Positions 7,912 through 16,469 of a stretch of DNA of 64,000 bases are shown here, piece by piece; position 1 is the first letter of the stretch; the number at the start of each line of letters is the position of its first letter. The stretch spans positions 213,501 through 277,500 of the forward strand of contig NZ_CP141266.1 of the NCBI RefSeq assembly GCF_030540775.2. The letters run 5' to 3'. Source of the stretch: Flavivirga abyssicola (GTDB lineage: Bacteria; Bacteroidota; Bacteroidia; Flavobacteriales; Flavobacteriaceae). The notes under the pieces are model-generated. The model was not told the origin of the DNA. It ran no database searches and saw nothing but the letters and a program-made list of their open reading frames with translations. A program made the position numbers and the translations under genes.

Positions 7912-8403
7912 TTATTTTGCTTGAATTGTTGGTGTTACAGGCTTTTTAGCTGCATTTGGGTCTGGTTTTACAAAAGCTGTTATTTTTACAGTTTCTGCCC
8001 CCTTTTCTGTGTTTGCTGTAACGGTTATTGTTTTAGATACCTTGTTAGATCCGCTTCCATTAAATTGAACAGAAAATTGACCTGATTCTCCTGGTTGTAA
8101 TGGCTCTCTACTCCAATCTTGAGGCACTGTACAACCACAAGTACTCTTGATATCAGTAATAACTAAAGGAGCATTTCCTGAATTTTTATACTTAAAAACT
8201 GTTGATACTTTAGTTTTAGCTTCAATTTCTCCAAAATCATGTTCTTTTTCTTCAAACTCAATTACTGGAAATTTAGAGGCACTTGCATCTCTAACCGCAG
8301 CTTCTGCTACATTTTTCTCATCAATTTTCTTAGCAGCATTTTCTTTACAAGAAGTAAACGCAATTAAGCATAATGTGCTTAATCCTAATATTATTTTTTT
8401 CAT
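7912..8403 (-). CDS. DUF1573 lipoprotein
   Basis: With the start at ATG 8403 (MKKIILGLSTLCLIAFTSC) this is a 163-residue lipoprotein with lipobox residues FTSC and Cys at about 19. The in-frame ATG at 8421 would add six residues ahead of the signal peptide and is less likely. The DUF1573 domain follows, an immunoglobulin-like fold with 'FEEKEHDFGEIEAKTKVSTV' and 'ITDIKSTCGCTVPQDWSREP'. DUF1573 is common in Bacteroidota cell envelopes; its function is unknown. It is co-transcribed with nusB upstream and yajC downstream. Confidence 0.9.
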   Translation of the reverse strand: MKKIILGLSTLCLIAFTSCKENAAKKIDEKNVAEAAVRDASASKFPVIEFEEKEHDFGEIEAKTKVSTVFKYKNSGNAPLVITDIKSTCGCTVPQDWSREPLQPGESGQFSVQFNGSGSNKVSKTITVTANTEKGAETVKITAFVKPDPNAAKKPVTPTIQAK

Positions 8404-8490
8404 TGTTAAATTTTTTGTCATTCTCGACGTAAAAATAGTAATTATTTAATCTATTAAAAACTTTTATTAACTTCTTAACAGATAACAGAA

Positions 8491-9435
8491 TTAAAGTAAT
8501 CCTCTACCTATCTTATTTAATTTCCCCGCTGCATCATATTCTTTAACCAATTTATCTAAAATACCGTTTATAAATATGCTACTTTTTGGTGTTGAATACT
8601 CTTTAGCAATTTCTAAATATTCATTAATAGTTACTTTGACAGGGATTGATGGAAAGTTATTCAATTCACTAATAGCCATTTGTAACAATACATAATCCAC
8701 ACTAGCAATACGATCTGAATCCCAATTTTTAGTTTTTGATTCAATCTCTTTATTTAATAACGATCTATTTAAAAGTGTTTTCTTAAATAAATCGACTGCA
8801 AACTTCTGGTCATCAGAATCTTTATATAATTTGGGAGTAAAATAATTTTCTGGTGAAGTTATTTTAACTTTTCGTAATAGTTTTAAAATGGTAGTATTTA
8901 CCGTTGGAAGATCATCTAACCAGGTTAAGTTTTTATCTTCTAAATATTCATAAAGTTTCTCGTTAGGAGCAATGATATCTTTAAACACATCAACAATAAA
9001 ATCTTTATCCTCTTTGAAGTCAGATACCCTTGTTTTCATATAATCTTTATACAAATCACTTTTAATAATTGCTTTAAAAATAACATCTACATACTCCCCA
9101 TCTAATTCCCAGTTATTTATTTTGTGAGCTCCTAATTGATCATTTAACTGTAAATTATCAATTAAAAGATTAAGCAATTCATTATTTACAAACTTCTTGT
9201 TAGGGTCTTTATCTTCCTTGGTTGCTAAATGTTTTTTTTGTTTTTTTTGTAAATCGTCTTCTGCTCTTTTTTGAACTTCTAGCAATAACGAGATTAATAA
9301 GAGGTACAAGTTGTACATATTATCTATACTAAATAGCAAGAATTTCTGATCTTTTGAAAAATCATCACTTTCACTTCCTTTAAAAGCATAAAGGGTTTGC
9401 ATTACTTTTACACGAATATGTCTTCTATTTAGCAT
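8491..9435 (-). CDS. nusB: Transcription antitermination factor NusB
   Basis: This 314-residue protein has the NusB RNA-binding helical domain in its C-terminal half, with 'RIASVDYVLLQMAISELNNF' and 'INEYLEIAKEYSTPKSSIFI' followed by 'NGILDKLVKEY'. The N-terminus has the family opening 'MLNRRHIRVKVMQTLYAF'. The length is about twice that of E. coli NusB because of a long insertion after the first helix, which is normal for Bacteroidota. NusB joins NusE in rRNA antitermination complexes. A TACTTTTG box lies upstream (9492-9499). Confidence 0.94.
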   Translation of the reverse strand: MLNRRHIRVKVMQTLYAFKGSESDDFSKDQKFLLFSIDNMYNLYLLLISLLLEVQKRAEDDLQKKQKKHLATKEDKDPNKKFVNNELLNLLIDNLQLNDQLGAHKINNWELDGEYVDVIFKAIIKSDLYKDYMKTRVSDFKEDKDFIVDVFKDIIAPNEKLYEYLEDKNLTWLDDLPTVNTTILKLLRKVKITSPENYFTPKLYKDSDDQKFAVDLFKKTLLNRSLLNKEIESKTKNWDSDRIASVDYVLLQMAISELNNFPSIPVKVTINEYLEIAKEYSTPKSSIFINGILDKLVKEYDAAGKLNKIGRGLL

Positions 9436-9491
9436 AATTACAAAGAACTTAAATTAAAAAATATGAAAGTGTTTCACTGTTTTTTCCGCTG

Positions 9492-9499
9492 CAAAAGTA
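9492..9499 (-). promoter_or_regulatory. Putative -7 box of nusB (TACTTTTG)
   Basis: On the minus strand the sequence is TACTTTTG, an exact TAnnTTTG match, 57 bases before the nusB ATG. It would drive the nusB-DUF1573-yajC cluster. No convincing -33 element was found. Confidence 0.4.
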
Positions 9500-9612
9500 A
9501 TACTATTTTGAAAAGTAATTATATATTTTGTTTTAATTATTAGAATAATATTTTAAACTATATTTAACAATTACCTATTGCAAATACATCCCTTTTATTA
9601 TCATTAATACAT

Positions 9613-9620
9613 TATATTTG
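9613..9620 (+). promoter_or_regulatory. Putative -7 box of the ABC exporter gene (TATATTTG)
   Basis: TATATTTG matches TAnnTTTG exactly and lies 22 bases before the ATG at 9643, giving a short leader. Confidence 0.45.
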
Positions 9621-9642
9621 CTCTCCCATTGCTTCAAGCTAA

Positions 9643-11400
9643 ATGAAAGAATTACAACATCTAAATAAATACTTCTTAAAATACAAAACACACCTTTTAA
9701 TAGGTATGGTAATTACTGTTGTAGCTAGAATTTTTCTACTCTTCACGCCACGCTATGTAAAACAGATTTTTATTGTGGTTGAAAACGCTTTAAAAGGAGT
9801 CATTACCGAAGCCGTTTTTAAAGCAGAGTTATTAGAAGCTATCCTTTATATTGTTGGGGCTGCTATAATAGGTGGTATTCTTACCTTTTTTATGCGCCAA
9901 ACCATTATTAATGTATCACGTTACATAGAGTTTGATTTAAAGAATGAGATTTATGATCAATATCAAAAACTCTCTTTAAATTTTTATAAAAAGAATAGAA
10001 CTGGAGATTTAATGAACCGTATTACCGAAGATGTTGGTAGAGTTCGTATGTATGCTGGTCCAGCTATTATGTATAGTATCAATACGTTTGCTCTGTTTGT
10101 TGTTGTGATTATATATATGATTAATGCATCGCCAAAATTAACACTATACACCGTTCTGCCATTACCTATTCTTTCTGTTATTATATATAAGTTAAGCAAA
10201 GAAATACATAAACGTAGTACTATAGTTCAAGAATACCTATCTAAACTTTCTACATTCACTCAGGAGTCTTTTAGTGGTATTTCTGTGATTAAAGCCTATG
10301 GTATTGAGCCACAAACGTCAACAAATTTTAAATCGCTAGCTTTTGAAAGCAGAGAAAAACAAATCAGTTTAGCAAAAGTACAAGCTTGGTTTTTCCCAAT
10401 GATGATTTTACTTATTGGTACAAGTAATTTACTTGTAATTTATATTGGTGGGATGCAATATATTAATGGTGAAATTGAAAGTATAGGAACCATAGCAGAA
10501 TTTATTATTTATGTAAATATGCTTACGTGGCCAGTGGCAACGGTTGGCTGGGTTACTTCTATTGTACAACAAGCTGCTGCATCGCAAAAGCGAATTAATG
10601 AGTTTTTAAAGATTGAACCAGAAATTAAAAACACCATAAATACCAATACAGAAATTACTGGTGATATTAGTTTTAGTAAGGTGTCTTTTACTTACGATGA
10701 TACAAATATTCAAGCCTTAAAAGGTATTAGTTTTAATATAAAATCTGGTGAAACCCTAGCCATTATAGGCAAAACAGGGTCTGGAAAATCTACTATTTTA
10801 GATTTAATAGGTAGGCTATATGATATAGATGAAGGTGATATTATTATAAATAAAACAAAAATTAAAAATCTTAATTTAAATAATTTAAGGGATCATATTG
10901 GCTATGTACCACAGGATGCCTTCTTATTTTCAGATTCTATAAAGAATAATATCAAGTTTGGAAAAGAAGATGCGACTGACGATGATGTTATTAATGCTGC
11001 AAAAAATGCTCAAGTACATAAAAATATTGTTAAGTTTAATAATGGTTATGATACCGTACTAGGAGAACGAGGCATCACGCTTTCTGGTGGACAAAAGCAA
11101 CGTGTATCCATTGCCAGAGCTATTATAAAATCGCCTAAAATATTACTTTTTGATGATTGTTTATCTGCTGTAGATACCGAAACCGAAGAAAAAATATTGA
11201 AAAACCTCAATAAAATATCAAAAGGAAAAACAACAATTATTGTAAGTCATAGAGTGTCTTCTGCTAAAAATGCTGATAAAATTATTGTATTGGATGATGG
11301 TAAAATTGTACAGGAAGGCACACATGAAACGCTTATAAATATAGATGGATACTATAAACATCTATATTTAAAACAATTAAGTGAAACGACTTCAAATTAA
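9643..11400 (+). CDS. MsbA-like ABC exporter (fused permease and ATPase)
   Basis: This 585-residue half-transporter has a six-helix type I exporter domain (about 1-320) followed by the nucleotide-binding domain. Walker A GKTGSGKST starts at residue 376, the LSGGQKQR signature at about 480, and Walker B 'ILLFDDCLSAVD' at about 499-510. Asp replaces the usual catalytic Glu after Walker B (FDDC instead of the DE pair), a variant seen in some Bacteroidota homologues; whether hydrolysis is altered cannot be judged here. The substrate could be lipid or drug. It is a single-gene unit with its own promoter. Confidence 0.9.
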   Translation: MKELQHLNKYFLKYKTHLLIGMVITVVARIFLLFTPRYVKQIFIVVENALKGVITEAVFKAELLEAILYIVGAAIIGGILTFFMRQTIINVSRYIEFDLKNEIYDQYQKLSLNFYKKNRTGDLMNRITEDVGRVRMYAGPAIMYSINTFALFVVVIIYMINASPKLTLYTVLPLPILSVIIYKLSKEIHKRSTIVQEYLSKLSTFTQESFSGISVIKAYGIEPQTSTNFKSLAFESREKQISLAKVQAWFFPMMILLIGTSNLLVIYIGGMQYINGEIESIGTIAEFIIYVNMLTWPVATVGWVTSIVQQAAASQKRINEFLKIEPEIKNTINTNTEITGDISFSKVSFTYDDTNIQALKGISFNIKSGETLAIIGKTGSGKSTILDLIGRLYDIDEGDIIINKTKIKNLNLNNLRDHIGYVPQDAFLFSDSIKNNIKFGKEDATDDDVINAAKNAQVHKNIVKFNNGYDTVLGERGITLSGGQKQRVSIARAIIKSPKILLFDDCLSAVDTETEEKILKNLNKISKGKTTIIVSHRVSSAKNADKIIVLDDGKIVQEGTHETLINIDGYYKHLYLKQLSETTSN

Positions 11401-11566
11401 TTTTAAACTTACTTAAATCCAGTCAAATAAAGCGTCATTATTTTTCAATTTAATGCAATAAAAGACAAGATTAAAAAAAGAAACTTCATAATTTGTTGGT
11501 TAGTATCTGTTTTTTTTAGATTTTTGATAACCAATTAACGATAATTTAAATAAATTTCTATACACT

Positions 11567-11965
11567 ATGAACAATAATGATATGATGGAGAGAGAAGAGA
11601 TTTTTTCGAAAGTATTAAGAGCAGGAAGACGCACCTACTTCTTTGATGTAAGAGCCACTAAGGCAGATGATTACTACCTAACTATTACTGAGAGTAAAAA
11701 GTTCACAAACGATGATGGGTCGTTTCATTACAAAAAGCACAAAATATATATTTATAAAGAAGATTTTTCTGAATTTAAGGATATATTAGCTGAAATGACT
11801 GATTATATTATAGAAAAGAAAGGCGATGAAGTTATTAGTGAACGTCATCAAAAAGACTTTAAAAAGAATTATGAGGTTGAAAATACAGAAGCAACATCAA
11901 CAAACGAAAATTCATCACATAAATCTACTGAAAATTTTACTGATGTAGATTTTGATGACATTTAA
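11567..11965 (+). CDS. DUF3276 / Pur-alpha-like nucleic-acid-binding protein
   Basis: This 132-residue protein has the PUR-like pattern 'IFSKVLRAGRRTYFFDVRAT' then 'YYLTITESKKF' and 'HKIYIYKEDFSEF'. An acidic, low-complexity C-terminal tail ends in DVDFDDI. Members of the family, such as Borrelia BpuR, bind single-stranded DNA and RNA through a Whirly-like PUR fold. Flavobacteria carry one conserved copy. The family-conserved part starts at MEREEIF, so a start at the second or third Met (11582 or 11585) is also possible. It is monocistronic, with a terminator just downstream. Confidence 0.88.
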   Translation: MNNNDMMEREEIFSKVLRAGRRTYFFDVRATKADDYYLTITESKKFTNDDGSFHYKKHKIYIYKEDFSEFKDILAEMTDYIIEKKGDEVISERHQKDFKKNYEVENTEATSTNENSSHKSTENFTDVDFDDI

Positions 11966-11992
11966 ACTAAACTAAACTAACTATTTGAAAAG

Positions 11993-12020
11993 ACCGCTAT
12001 GATATTTCGTAGCGGTTTTT
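11993..12020 (+). terminator. Terminator after the DUF3276 gene
   Basis: ACCGCTA (11993-11999) pairs with TAGCGGT (12010-12016) around a 10-base loop and is followed by a T-run. Confidence 0.85.
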
Positions 12021-12071
12021 GTTTGATTTTTAAATAACTGTAGATTCCTTATGGACGACACAACAAGTTAA

Positions 12072-12407
12072 TTAAGCTACTTGTGTTCCATTTTTAACTT
12101 GATTTTCTGGATTTAAAAGTATAACATCTTTTCCATTTACTGCCCCTAGTACTAAACACTCACTCATAAATTTAGCGATTTGTTTTTTAGGAAAATTTAC
12201 AACAGCCACTATTTGTCTTTGTAACAAGTCTTCTTTTTTATAAAGTGCTGTAATTTGTGCAGATGATTTTTTAATCCCTAAATCTCCAAAGTCTATAGTA
12301 AGTTGGTATGCGGGGTTTCTTGCTTCAGGAAAGTCATCAACTTCAATAATGGTTCCTATTCGTAAATCTACTTTAGTAAAATCTTCAAAAGTTATAATGT
12401 CATTCAT
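12072..12407 (-). CDS. csaA: CsaA-like tRNA-binding-domain protein
   Basis: This 111-residue protein consists of a single OB-fold tRNA-binding domain with 'FTKVDLRIGTIIEVDDFPEA', 'YQLTIDFGDLGIKKSSAQIT' and 'VVNFPKKQIAKFMSECLVLGA'. It matches the length and motifs of B. subtilis CsaA, a dimeric protein with chaperone and tRNA-binding activity linked to protein export. It is a single gene on the minus strand, divergent from the thioredoxin-like gene. There are no missing segments. Confidence 0.9.
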   Translation of the reverse strand: MNDIITFEDFTKVDLRIGTIIEVDDFPEARNPAYQLTIDFGDLGIKKSSAQITALYKKEDLLQRQIVAVVNFPKKQIAKFMSECLVLGAVNGKDVILLNPENQVKNGTQVA

Positions 12408-12480
12408 TTTTTAAAAATACAAATTACCAAATGAACTTTAAAATGGCCAACAACAAATTGGAATAATATTTTTTTTAGAT

Positions 12481-12640
12481 GAACTCATCTTAACTTTTTC
12501 TATTTCCTAAAAAATGGCTAAAATTCGCCCATATTTTGTTACTTTTTTTACGCTTAGCACTGCTATGCCTTGCAAAAAATGCCGCATCTGAACAAATTTT
12601 ATCTCATTTTCGGTTAAAAACAAAAAGTCAAGATGAGTTC
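12481..12640. repeat. Inverted-repeat-bounded non-coding element
   Basis: GAACTCATCTTAACTTTTTC (12481-12500) is matched at 18 of 20 positions by the reverse complement of 12621-12640. The interior contains a TAGCA-C-TGCTA hairpin (about 12554-12564) and no reading frame of interest. The layout is that of a small non-autonomous element of about 160 bp. It fills the gap between csaA and the thioredoxin-like gene. Confidence 0.6.
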
Positions 12641-12690
12641 GATGAATGAAATAGAAAAAAATAACGAACTTTGAGAAAACTTAAATTATC

Positions 12691-13251
12691 ATGGCTAGAA
12701 CTCCATCTAATATGCTTCCTTTAGGAACTCAGGCTCCAGATTTTAATCTATTTGATACTGTATCTGGAAATAACTTATCACTTAATCAGTTAAAAGGACG
12801 TCAGGCTACTGTAATTATGTTTATATGTAATCATTGCCCTTTTGTTATTCATGTCAATCCAGAAATGGTTGCCATTGCAAATTCATACTCTAAAAAGGGG
12901 ATTAGCTTTATAGCTATTTCCAGTAACGATGTTCTTAATTACCCACAGGATAGTCCTGAAAACATGACTATTCATGCTAAAAATGAGAACTACCCGTTTC
13001 CATATTTATACGATGAAACACAAGATATCGCAAAGGCCTATGACGCAGCATGTACTCCCGATTTTTATGTGTTTGATGCTGACCTTAAACTAACGTATAG
13101 AGGACAACTGGATGACTCGCGCCCAGGAAATGATATACCTATTACTGGTAAAGATTTAAGACACGCTTTAGATTGTTTAATTGAAAACAAGAATAATACG
13201 ACACAACAAAAACCTAGTATTGGCTGTAATATTAAATGGAAAAATAAATAA
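12691..13251 (+). CDS. Thioredoxin-like/AhpC-TSA family protein with CNHCP motif
   Basis: This 186-residue protein has a thioredoxin fold: 'LGTQAPDFNLFDTVSGNNLS', then the redox site ICNHCP with Cys46 and Cys49, then cis-Pro in 'CTPDFYVFD' at about 115. CxxC proteins of this group are usually annotated as redoxins related to TlpA/ResA. There is no signal peptide, so it is probably cytoplasmic and may reduce peroxides or thiols. It stands alone between two inverted-repeat elements. Confidence 0.88.
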   Translation: MARTPSNMLPLGTQAPDFNLFDTVSGNNLSLNQLKGRQATVIMFICNHCPFVIHVNPEMVAIANSYSKKGISFIAISSNDVLNYPQDSPENMTIHAKNENYPFPYLYDETQDIAKAYDAACTPDFYVFDADLKLTYRGQLDDSRPGNDIPITGKDLRHALDCLIENKNNTTQQKPSIGCNIKWKNK

Positions 13252-13603
13252 AGAATTTCTCAAAACGAATTATTCATATGGCAAGCTTTAAGAGTATTTT
13301 GCTTGTTACATCCCAATCAAGTTGAGTACAGGCTTTGACCTTTGGATCAAAAAACCGAAATTCTGTTATTTAACGTGAGTTCGACATAAGTAATCACAAT
13401 TATTACTTACAACCGACTAATATTCAGGAAAATGCCCCCTCTGACAACACATTAAACAACTAAAAATCAAAATGTTACAAAAAAAATATTACATCGAACT
13501 CACGTTATTTAGATTCCCGCTTTTTCGAGTATGAATTTGCAATGGAAATCCCTCTCTTTGTTGGCAGACAGATCCAAGACAAGCCCCGGAGATTTTTTTT
13601 CAA
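13252..13603. other. 352-bp intergenic region with inverted repeat, no gene
   Basis: No reading frame here resembles a protein. The region holds the 14-bp inverted repeat described separately. Near 13511 it has a short 'GATTCCCGCTTTTTCGAG' stretch, resembling a decayed copy of common dispersed repeats, followed by a T-run close to the end of the GNAT gene. Confidence 0.6.
13371..13507. repeat. 14-bp inverted repeat enclosing a hairpin
   Basis: TAACGTGAGTTCGA (13371-13384) and TCGAACTCACGTTA (13494-13507) are exact reverse complements 109 bp apart. Just inside the left arm is a hairpin AAGTAAT/ATTACTT (13388-13408). Part of the right arm (TCACGTTATTTA) recurs at about 23246-23257, next to another element, so this is a dispersed family. 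Confidence 0.75.
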
Positions 13604-14086
13604 TTAAAAGCGTAATTGCCAAAAACCGACATCTAGCCACTTCCCAAATTTTAATCCCACCTCTTTAAAATGCGCTACTTGATTGAACCCAAATTTTTCA
13701 TGCAGCTTGACACTTGCATCATTTGGTAATGTTAAACCTCCTAGAACAATATGATAATTTTGTGCTTTTAATTGAGACAATAGTGCTGTATATAATTTAG
13801 TACCTATTTGTTTTCCCAACATACCGTGCTTTACATATACTGTAGATTCTACCGTATGTTTATATGCAGGTTTTGGACGCCATTTGCTTCCATATGCATA
13901 TCCTAGAATTTCATTTTTTTCTTCGAAAACAATAAATGGGTAATCAGCATTAATACGTGTAATTTTATCTTTAAAGATTTCTAAAGACAAGGCTACATCG
14001 TCAAAAGTAACTATAGAGTTTAATACATAATAATTGTAAATATCTAAAAGTTCTTCTGTGTCATTTAAATTTAAAGGCCTAATCAT
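13604..14086 (-). CDS. GNAT N-acetyltransferase, phosphinothricin/methionine-sulfoximine type
   Basis: This 160-residue protein has the full GNAT fold: opening 'MIRPLNLNDTEELLDIYNYY', 'ILGYAYGSKWRPKPAYKHTV' with 'ESTVYVKHGMLGKQIGTKLY' (acetyl-CoA loop), then 'LPNDASVKLHEKFGF'. These features place it in the Pat/MddA family, which acetylates phosphinothricin-like or methionine-derived amino groups. It overlaps the end of the upstream YwqK-repeat gene by 8 bases in another frame, so translation is probably coupled. Confidence 0.9.
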   Translation of the reverse strand: MIRPLNLNDTEELLDIYNYYVLNSIVTFDDVALSLEIFKDKITRINADYPFIVFEEKNEILGYAYGSKWRPKPAYKHTVESTVYVKHGMLGKQIGTKLYTALLSQLKAQNYHIVLGGLTLPNDASVKLHEKFGFNQVAHFKEVGLKFGKWLDVGFWQLRF

Positions 14087-15299
14087 TTTTCAATACTCCG
14101 TCTTTATAGTTTTCCGTTTTTAAAAGATTTCCTTCTAGATCATAATGATTTAAACTACCATTTCCATTAACTATTGAGCCTTTATTTAATGGGCTACCTA
14201 CACCATCAAAGCAGTTAATAACATCCATAAGCCCTCCATAGTCGCTATACAATTCTGTTTTATATAATTTTCCATTGGTATGGTAATATATCCATTCGCC
14301 CGCTTTGGCATCCTGAGGCCAGCTTGCCTTAACTCCTATTGAATGTAATTCACCATTTTCATGATATTTCTTATAATTATAATCACCAGACTCTTTATTT
14401 TTTATTTCTTCAGATTTTACACTACCATTTTTAAAATAGACCCTTTTAGTAACAATATATCCATAACTCATTTCTGCTTTCACCCATATTTCTCCTGTAC
14501 TATAATAATAAAAATAATCACCTTCCAGCTTATCGTCTTTATAAAAAGATTTCGTTCCTATTTTTCCATTTTTATAATACTCTATGTGCAATCCCGTCTT
14601 TTTGCCTAGAATAAATTCTTTTTCATTATTAATATTACCTTCCGCATTATAAGATATGAATTTACCGTTCAATGCACCATCTGTAAAATGTGTTTTTGTA
14701 TTTAACTTCCCGTCTTCAAAATATGAATAATAATCACCATTAACTTTCCCATTTTTATAAGTACTAATATTTTTTAGTTGTCCATTTTCAAAATATTCCT
14801 TTCTTTCTCCAATGACTATTCCATCCATATAATTAGTCTCTAATTTAAGTTTCGAGTTTTCATAATAATCTTTAAATAATTTATTTGGTTTGCCATTTTC
14901 ATTATAAGATCCAATAGTTTTTAAAACACCATTGGGGTAGTAAGCTTTATGTTCTCCTATTTGTAGATTATTATTATATGTACCAATAGTCAATATTTTT
15001 CCTTCTTTTGAATACGTCTTAGCTTCTCCATGGTATAAATCATCTTTAATATTAACTAATGTCGATAATTGTCCACTCTCATAATATTCCTTCCCAATGC
15101 CATTTACCTTCCCTCCATAATAATAAACAATCCGTTGAAGTTTTCCCGAAGGAAAATAGTATTTGGTAGCCCCATATAATTTGCCATCTTTTTTACTACT
15201 TTCTAACTTTATTGAACCATCATCATAATACTCCTTATAAGAAGTCTGAGACCAGGTTATATTTATACTAATAAAAAGAACGAATATTATTAACTTCAT
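14079..15299 (-). CDS. Secreted MORN/YwqK-repeat protein
   Basis: This 406-residue protein has a signal peptide (residues 1-17, MKLIIFVLFISINITWSQ) and about 14 tandem repeats of 20-25 residues with the pattern YYxNGKLKxxxxYKxGKxxG. Individual units include 'YFENGQLKNISTYKNGKVNG' and 'YYESGQLSTLVNIKDDLYHG'. The repeats match MORN-like, 'YwqK family' beta-hairpin repeats. Despite the database label 'antitoxin', nothing here shows a toxin partner. It is probably an exported beta-solenoid-like scaffold. Its end overlaps the GNAT gene. Confidence 0.85.
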   Translation of the reverse strand: MKLIIFVLFISINITWSQTSYKEYYDDGSIKLESSKKDGKLYGATKYYFPSGKLQRIVYYYGGKVNGIGKEYYESGQLSTLVNIKDDLYHGEAKTYSKEGKILTIGTYNNNLQIGEHKAYYPNGVLKTIGSYNENGKPNKLFKDYYENSKLKLETNYMDGIVIGERKEYFENGQLKNISTYKNGKVNGDYYSYFEDGKLNTKTHFTDGALNGKFISYNAEGNINNEKEFILGKKTGLHIEYYKNGKIGTKSFYKDDKLEGDYFYYYSTGEIWVKAEMSYGYIVTKRVYFKNGSVKSEEIKNKESGDYNYKKYHENGELHSIGVKASWPQDAKAGEWIYYHTNGKLYKTELYSDYGGLMDVINCFDGVGSPLNKGSIVNGNGSLNHYDLEGNLLKTENYKDGVLKND

Positions 15300-15316
15300 A
15301 ATTACCTATTTTAAAT

Positions 15317-15856
15317 TCAACTTTTTTTCATCAATAAATTCGCTATATGTGCATAATGGTGATTGCTGTGCCACGCATAATTACCTATATTATAACTTAA
15401 AAGTATTTCTGAACTTGTTTCCGGATGAATAAAACTAGTATTTAAGTCATCCAGAGATAACGTTTTTAAAAGATAAACAAGTTTAAAATGTATAGCTTTA
15501 ATATGATTGATTGACATCTCTATTGGGGCTGTTTTAGAATCTATGAGTTCTGCCCAACGGTCTTCAAAATAAGCTTTTATAAGCGGTTTATCTTCTGTTA
15601 ATGCCCATTTAAATCTGGTATAAGAATGATGATGACTATCGGATATGTGATGCACCACCTGCCTTACAGTCCAACCACCAGGTCTGTATACAGTATCTAA
15701 TTGATCGTCTGTTAAGTCTTTAACAAGATTTTCTAAGCGATTTGGAAAGTGTTCTAATATGGAAATCCAACTTTCAATATCTTGTTTAGTAATATGTGTT
15801 GGAGATTTAAACTTCCCTATCGGGTATTTAAGTTTTTCTAATTGTTGCTCTGTCAT
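15317..15856 (-). CDS. YfiT-like DinB-superfamily metal-binding protein
   Basis: This 179-residue protein is a four-helix-bundle DinB/YfiT protein. The N-terminus 'LKYPIGKFKSPTHITKQDIE' is typical. Candidate metal ligands are His69/His70 in 'VRQVVHHISDSHHHS' and His163 with His167 in 'WHSNHHYAHIANLL', the spacing of the YfiT nickel-binding triad. B. subtilis YfiT-type proteins act as thiol transferases or putative hydrolases. It lies 17 bases upstream of the YwqK-repeat gene and may be co-transcribed. Confidence 0.87.
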   Translation of the reverse strand: MTEQQLEKLKYPIGKFKSPTHITKQDIESWISILEHFPNRLENLVKDLTDDQLDTVYRPGGWTVRQVVHHISDSHHHSYTRFKWALTEDKPLIKAYFEDRWAELIDSKTAPIEMSINHIKAIHFKLVYLLKTLSLDDLNTSFIHPETSSEILLSYNIGNYAWHSNHHYAHIANLLMKKS

Positions 15857-15876
15857 AAGAGCAAATGTATAAATTG

Positions 15877-16299
15877 TTATTTAATTTCAATTAAACCACT
15901 CTTTACATAATTTACAGCCGCAAATAAAGAATTGAATCTTTTTATTTTTTTATTAAAAAATAAGTTTTCGGTCATGGTACCTAATTTCGTTATTTTTCCA
16001 TCCGAAACAATAAGATAAGCTTTTAAACTATAGCCTTTTTTAAAAAACTTTAACCAGTCTGAGGCTATTACCGAATACGAATTAATTCTATTAGAAATAA
16101 GAACAAGTCCTTCTCCTTTAGTTCCCAATAATTCTGCTATATCTTCAGTAAAATGTCTAACATGATCTTCCCAGTTAACAACAATACCCTCATTGATCTC
16201 TGATACCATGTATCCTTCAAACACAAACATATTTCCAAAAGAATAATTAAACTCTTTGATAACCTCTGAATATAAACTTGTATCCTTAATGCTAACCAT
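15877..16299 (-). CDS. Conserved hypothetical, STAS/SEC14-like fold suspected
   Basis: This 140-residue cytoplasmic protein has no signal or membrane helix. Alternating beta/alpha segments ('VFEGYMVSEINEGIVVNWED', 'LVLISNRINSYSVIASDW', 'LKAYLIVSDG') resemble the STAS/SEC14-like proteins often called hypothetical in Flavobacteriaceae. I cannot assign a function. It is 20 bases upstream of the YfiT-like gene on the same strand. Confidence 0.75.
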   Translation of the reverse strand: MVSIKDTSLYSEVIKEFNYSFGNMFVFEGYMVSEINEGIVVNWEDHVRHFTEDIAELLGTKGEGLVLISNRINSYSVIASDWLKFFKKGYSLKAYLIVSDGKITKLGTMTENLFFNKKIKRFNSLFAAVNYVKSGLIEIK

Positions 16300-16414
16300 G
16301 ACACAAAAATATTCTTATAAAAGTTTAAAAATGAAAATAATCGACAAACAAAATAAATACATCTTCTATAAGATGAAATTGATAATTATACGGATAAAAG
16401 TCATTTTATCGCAT

Positions 16415-16444
16415 AAAAAAACACCTACAATGAGGTGTTTTTTT
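16415..16444. terminator. Bidirectional terminator next to the immunophilin gene
   Basis: AAAAAAACACCT (16415-16426) pairs perfectly with AGGTGTTTTTTT (16433-16444) around a 6-base loop. It lies 26 bases after the stop of the minus-strand immunophilin gene. Confidence 0.9.
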
Positions 16445-16469
16445 AAGTATTTATTTATGTTAATGTGAA

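Noticed and set aside
7579-8085. 168-residue open frame on the plus strand
   Set aside because: It is antisense to yajC and the DUF1573 gene, which have clear family motifs; its own composition (Cys/Phe/Ser-rich) is that of a shadow frame.
12481-12640. Insertion sequence
   Set aside because: No transposase or long frame is present; only an inverted-repeat-bounded non-coding element can be supported.
14079-15299. Toxin-antitoxin system (YwqK 'antitoxin' label)
   Set aside because: The protein has a signal peptide and no toxin gene is adjacent; the name comes from a database family only.
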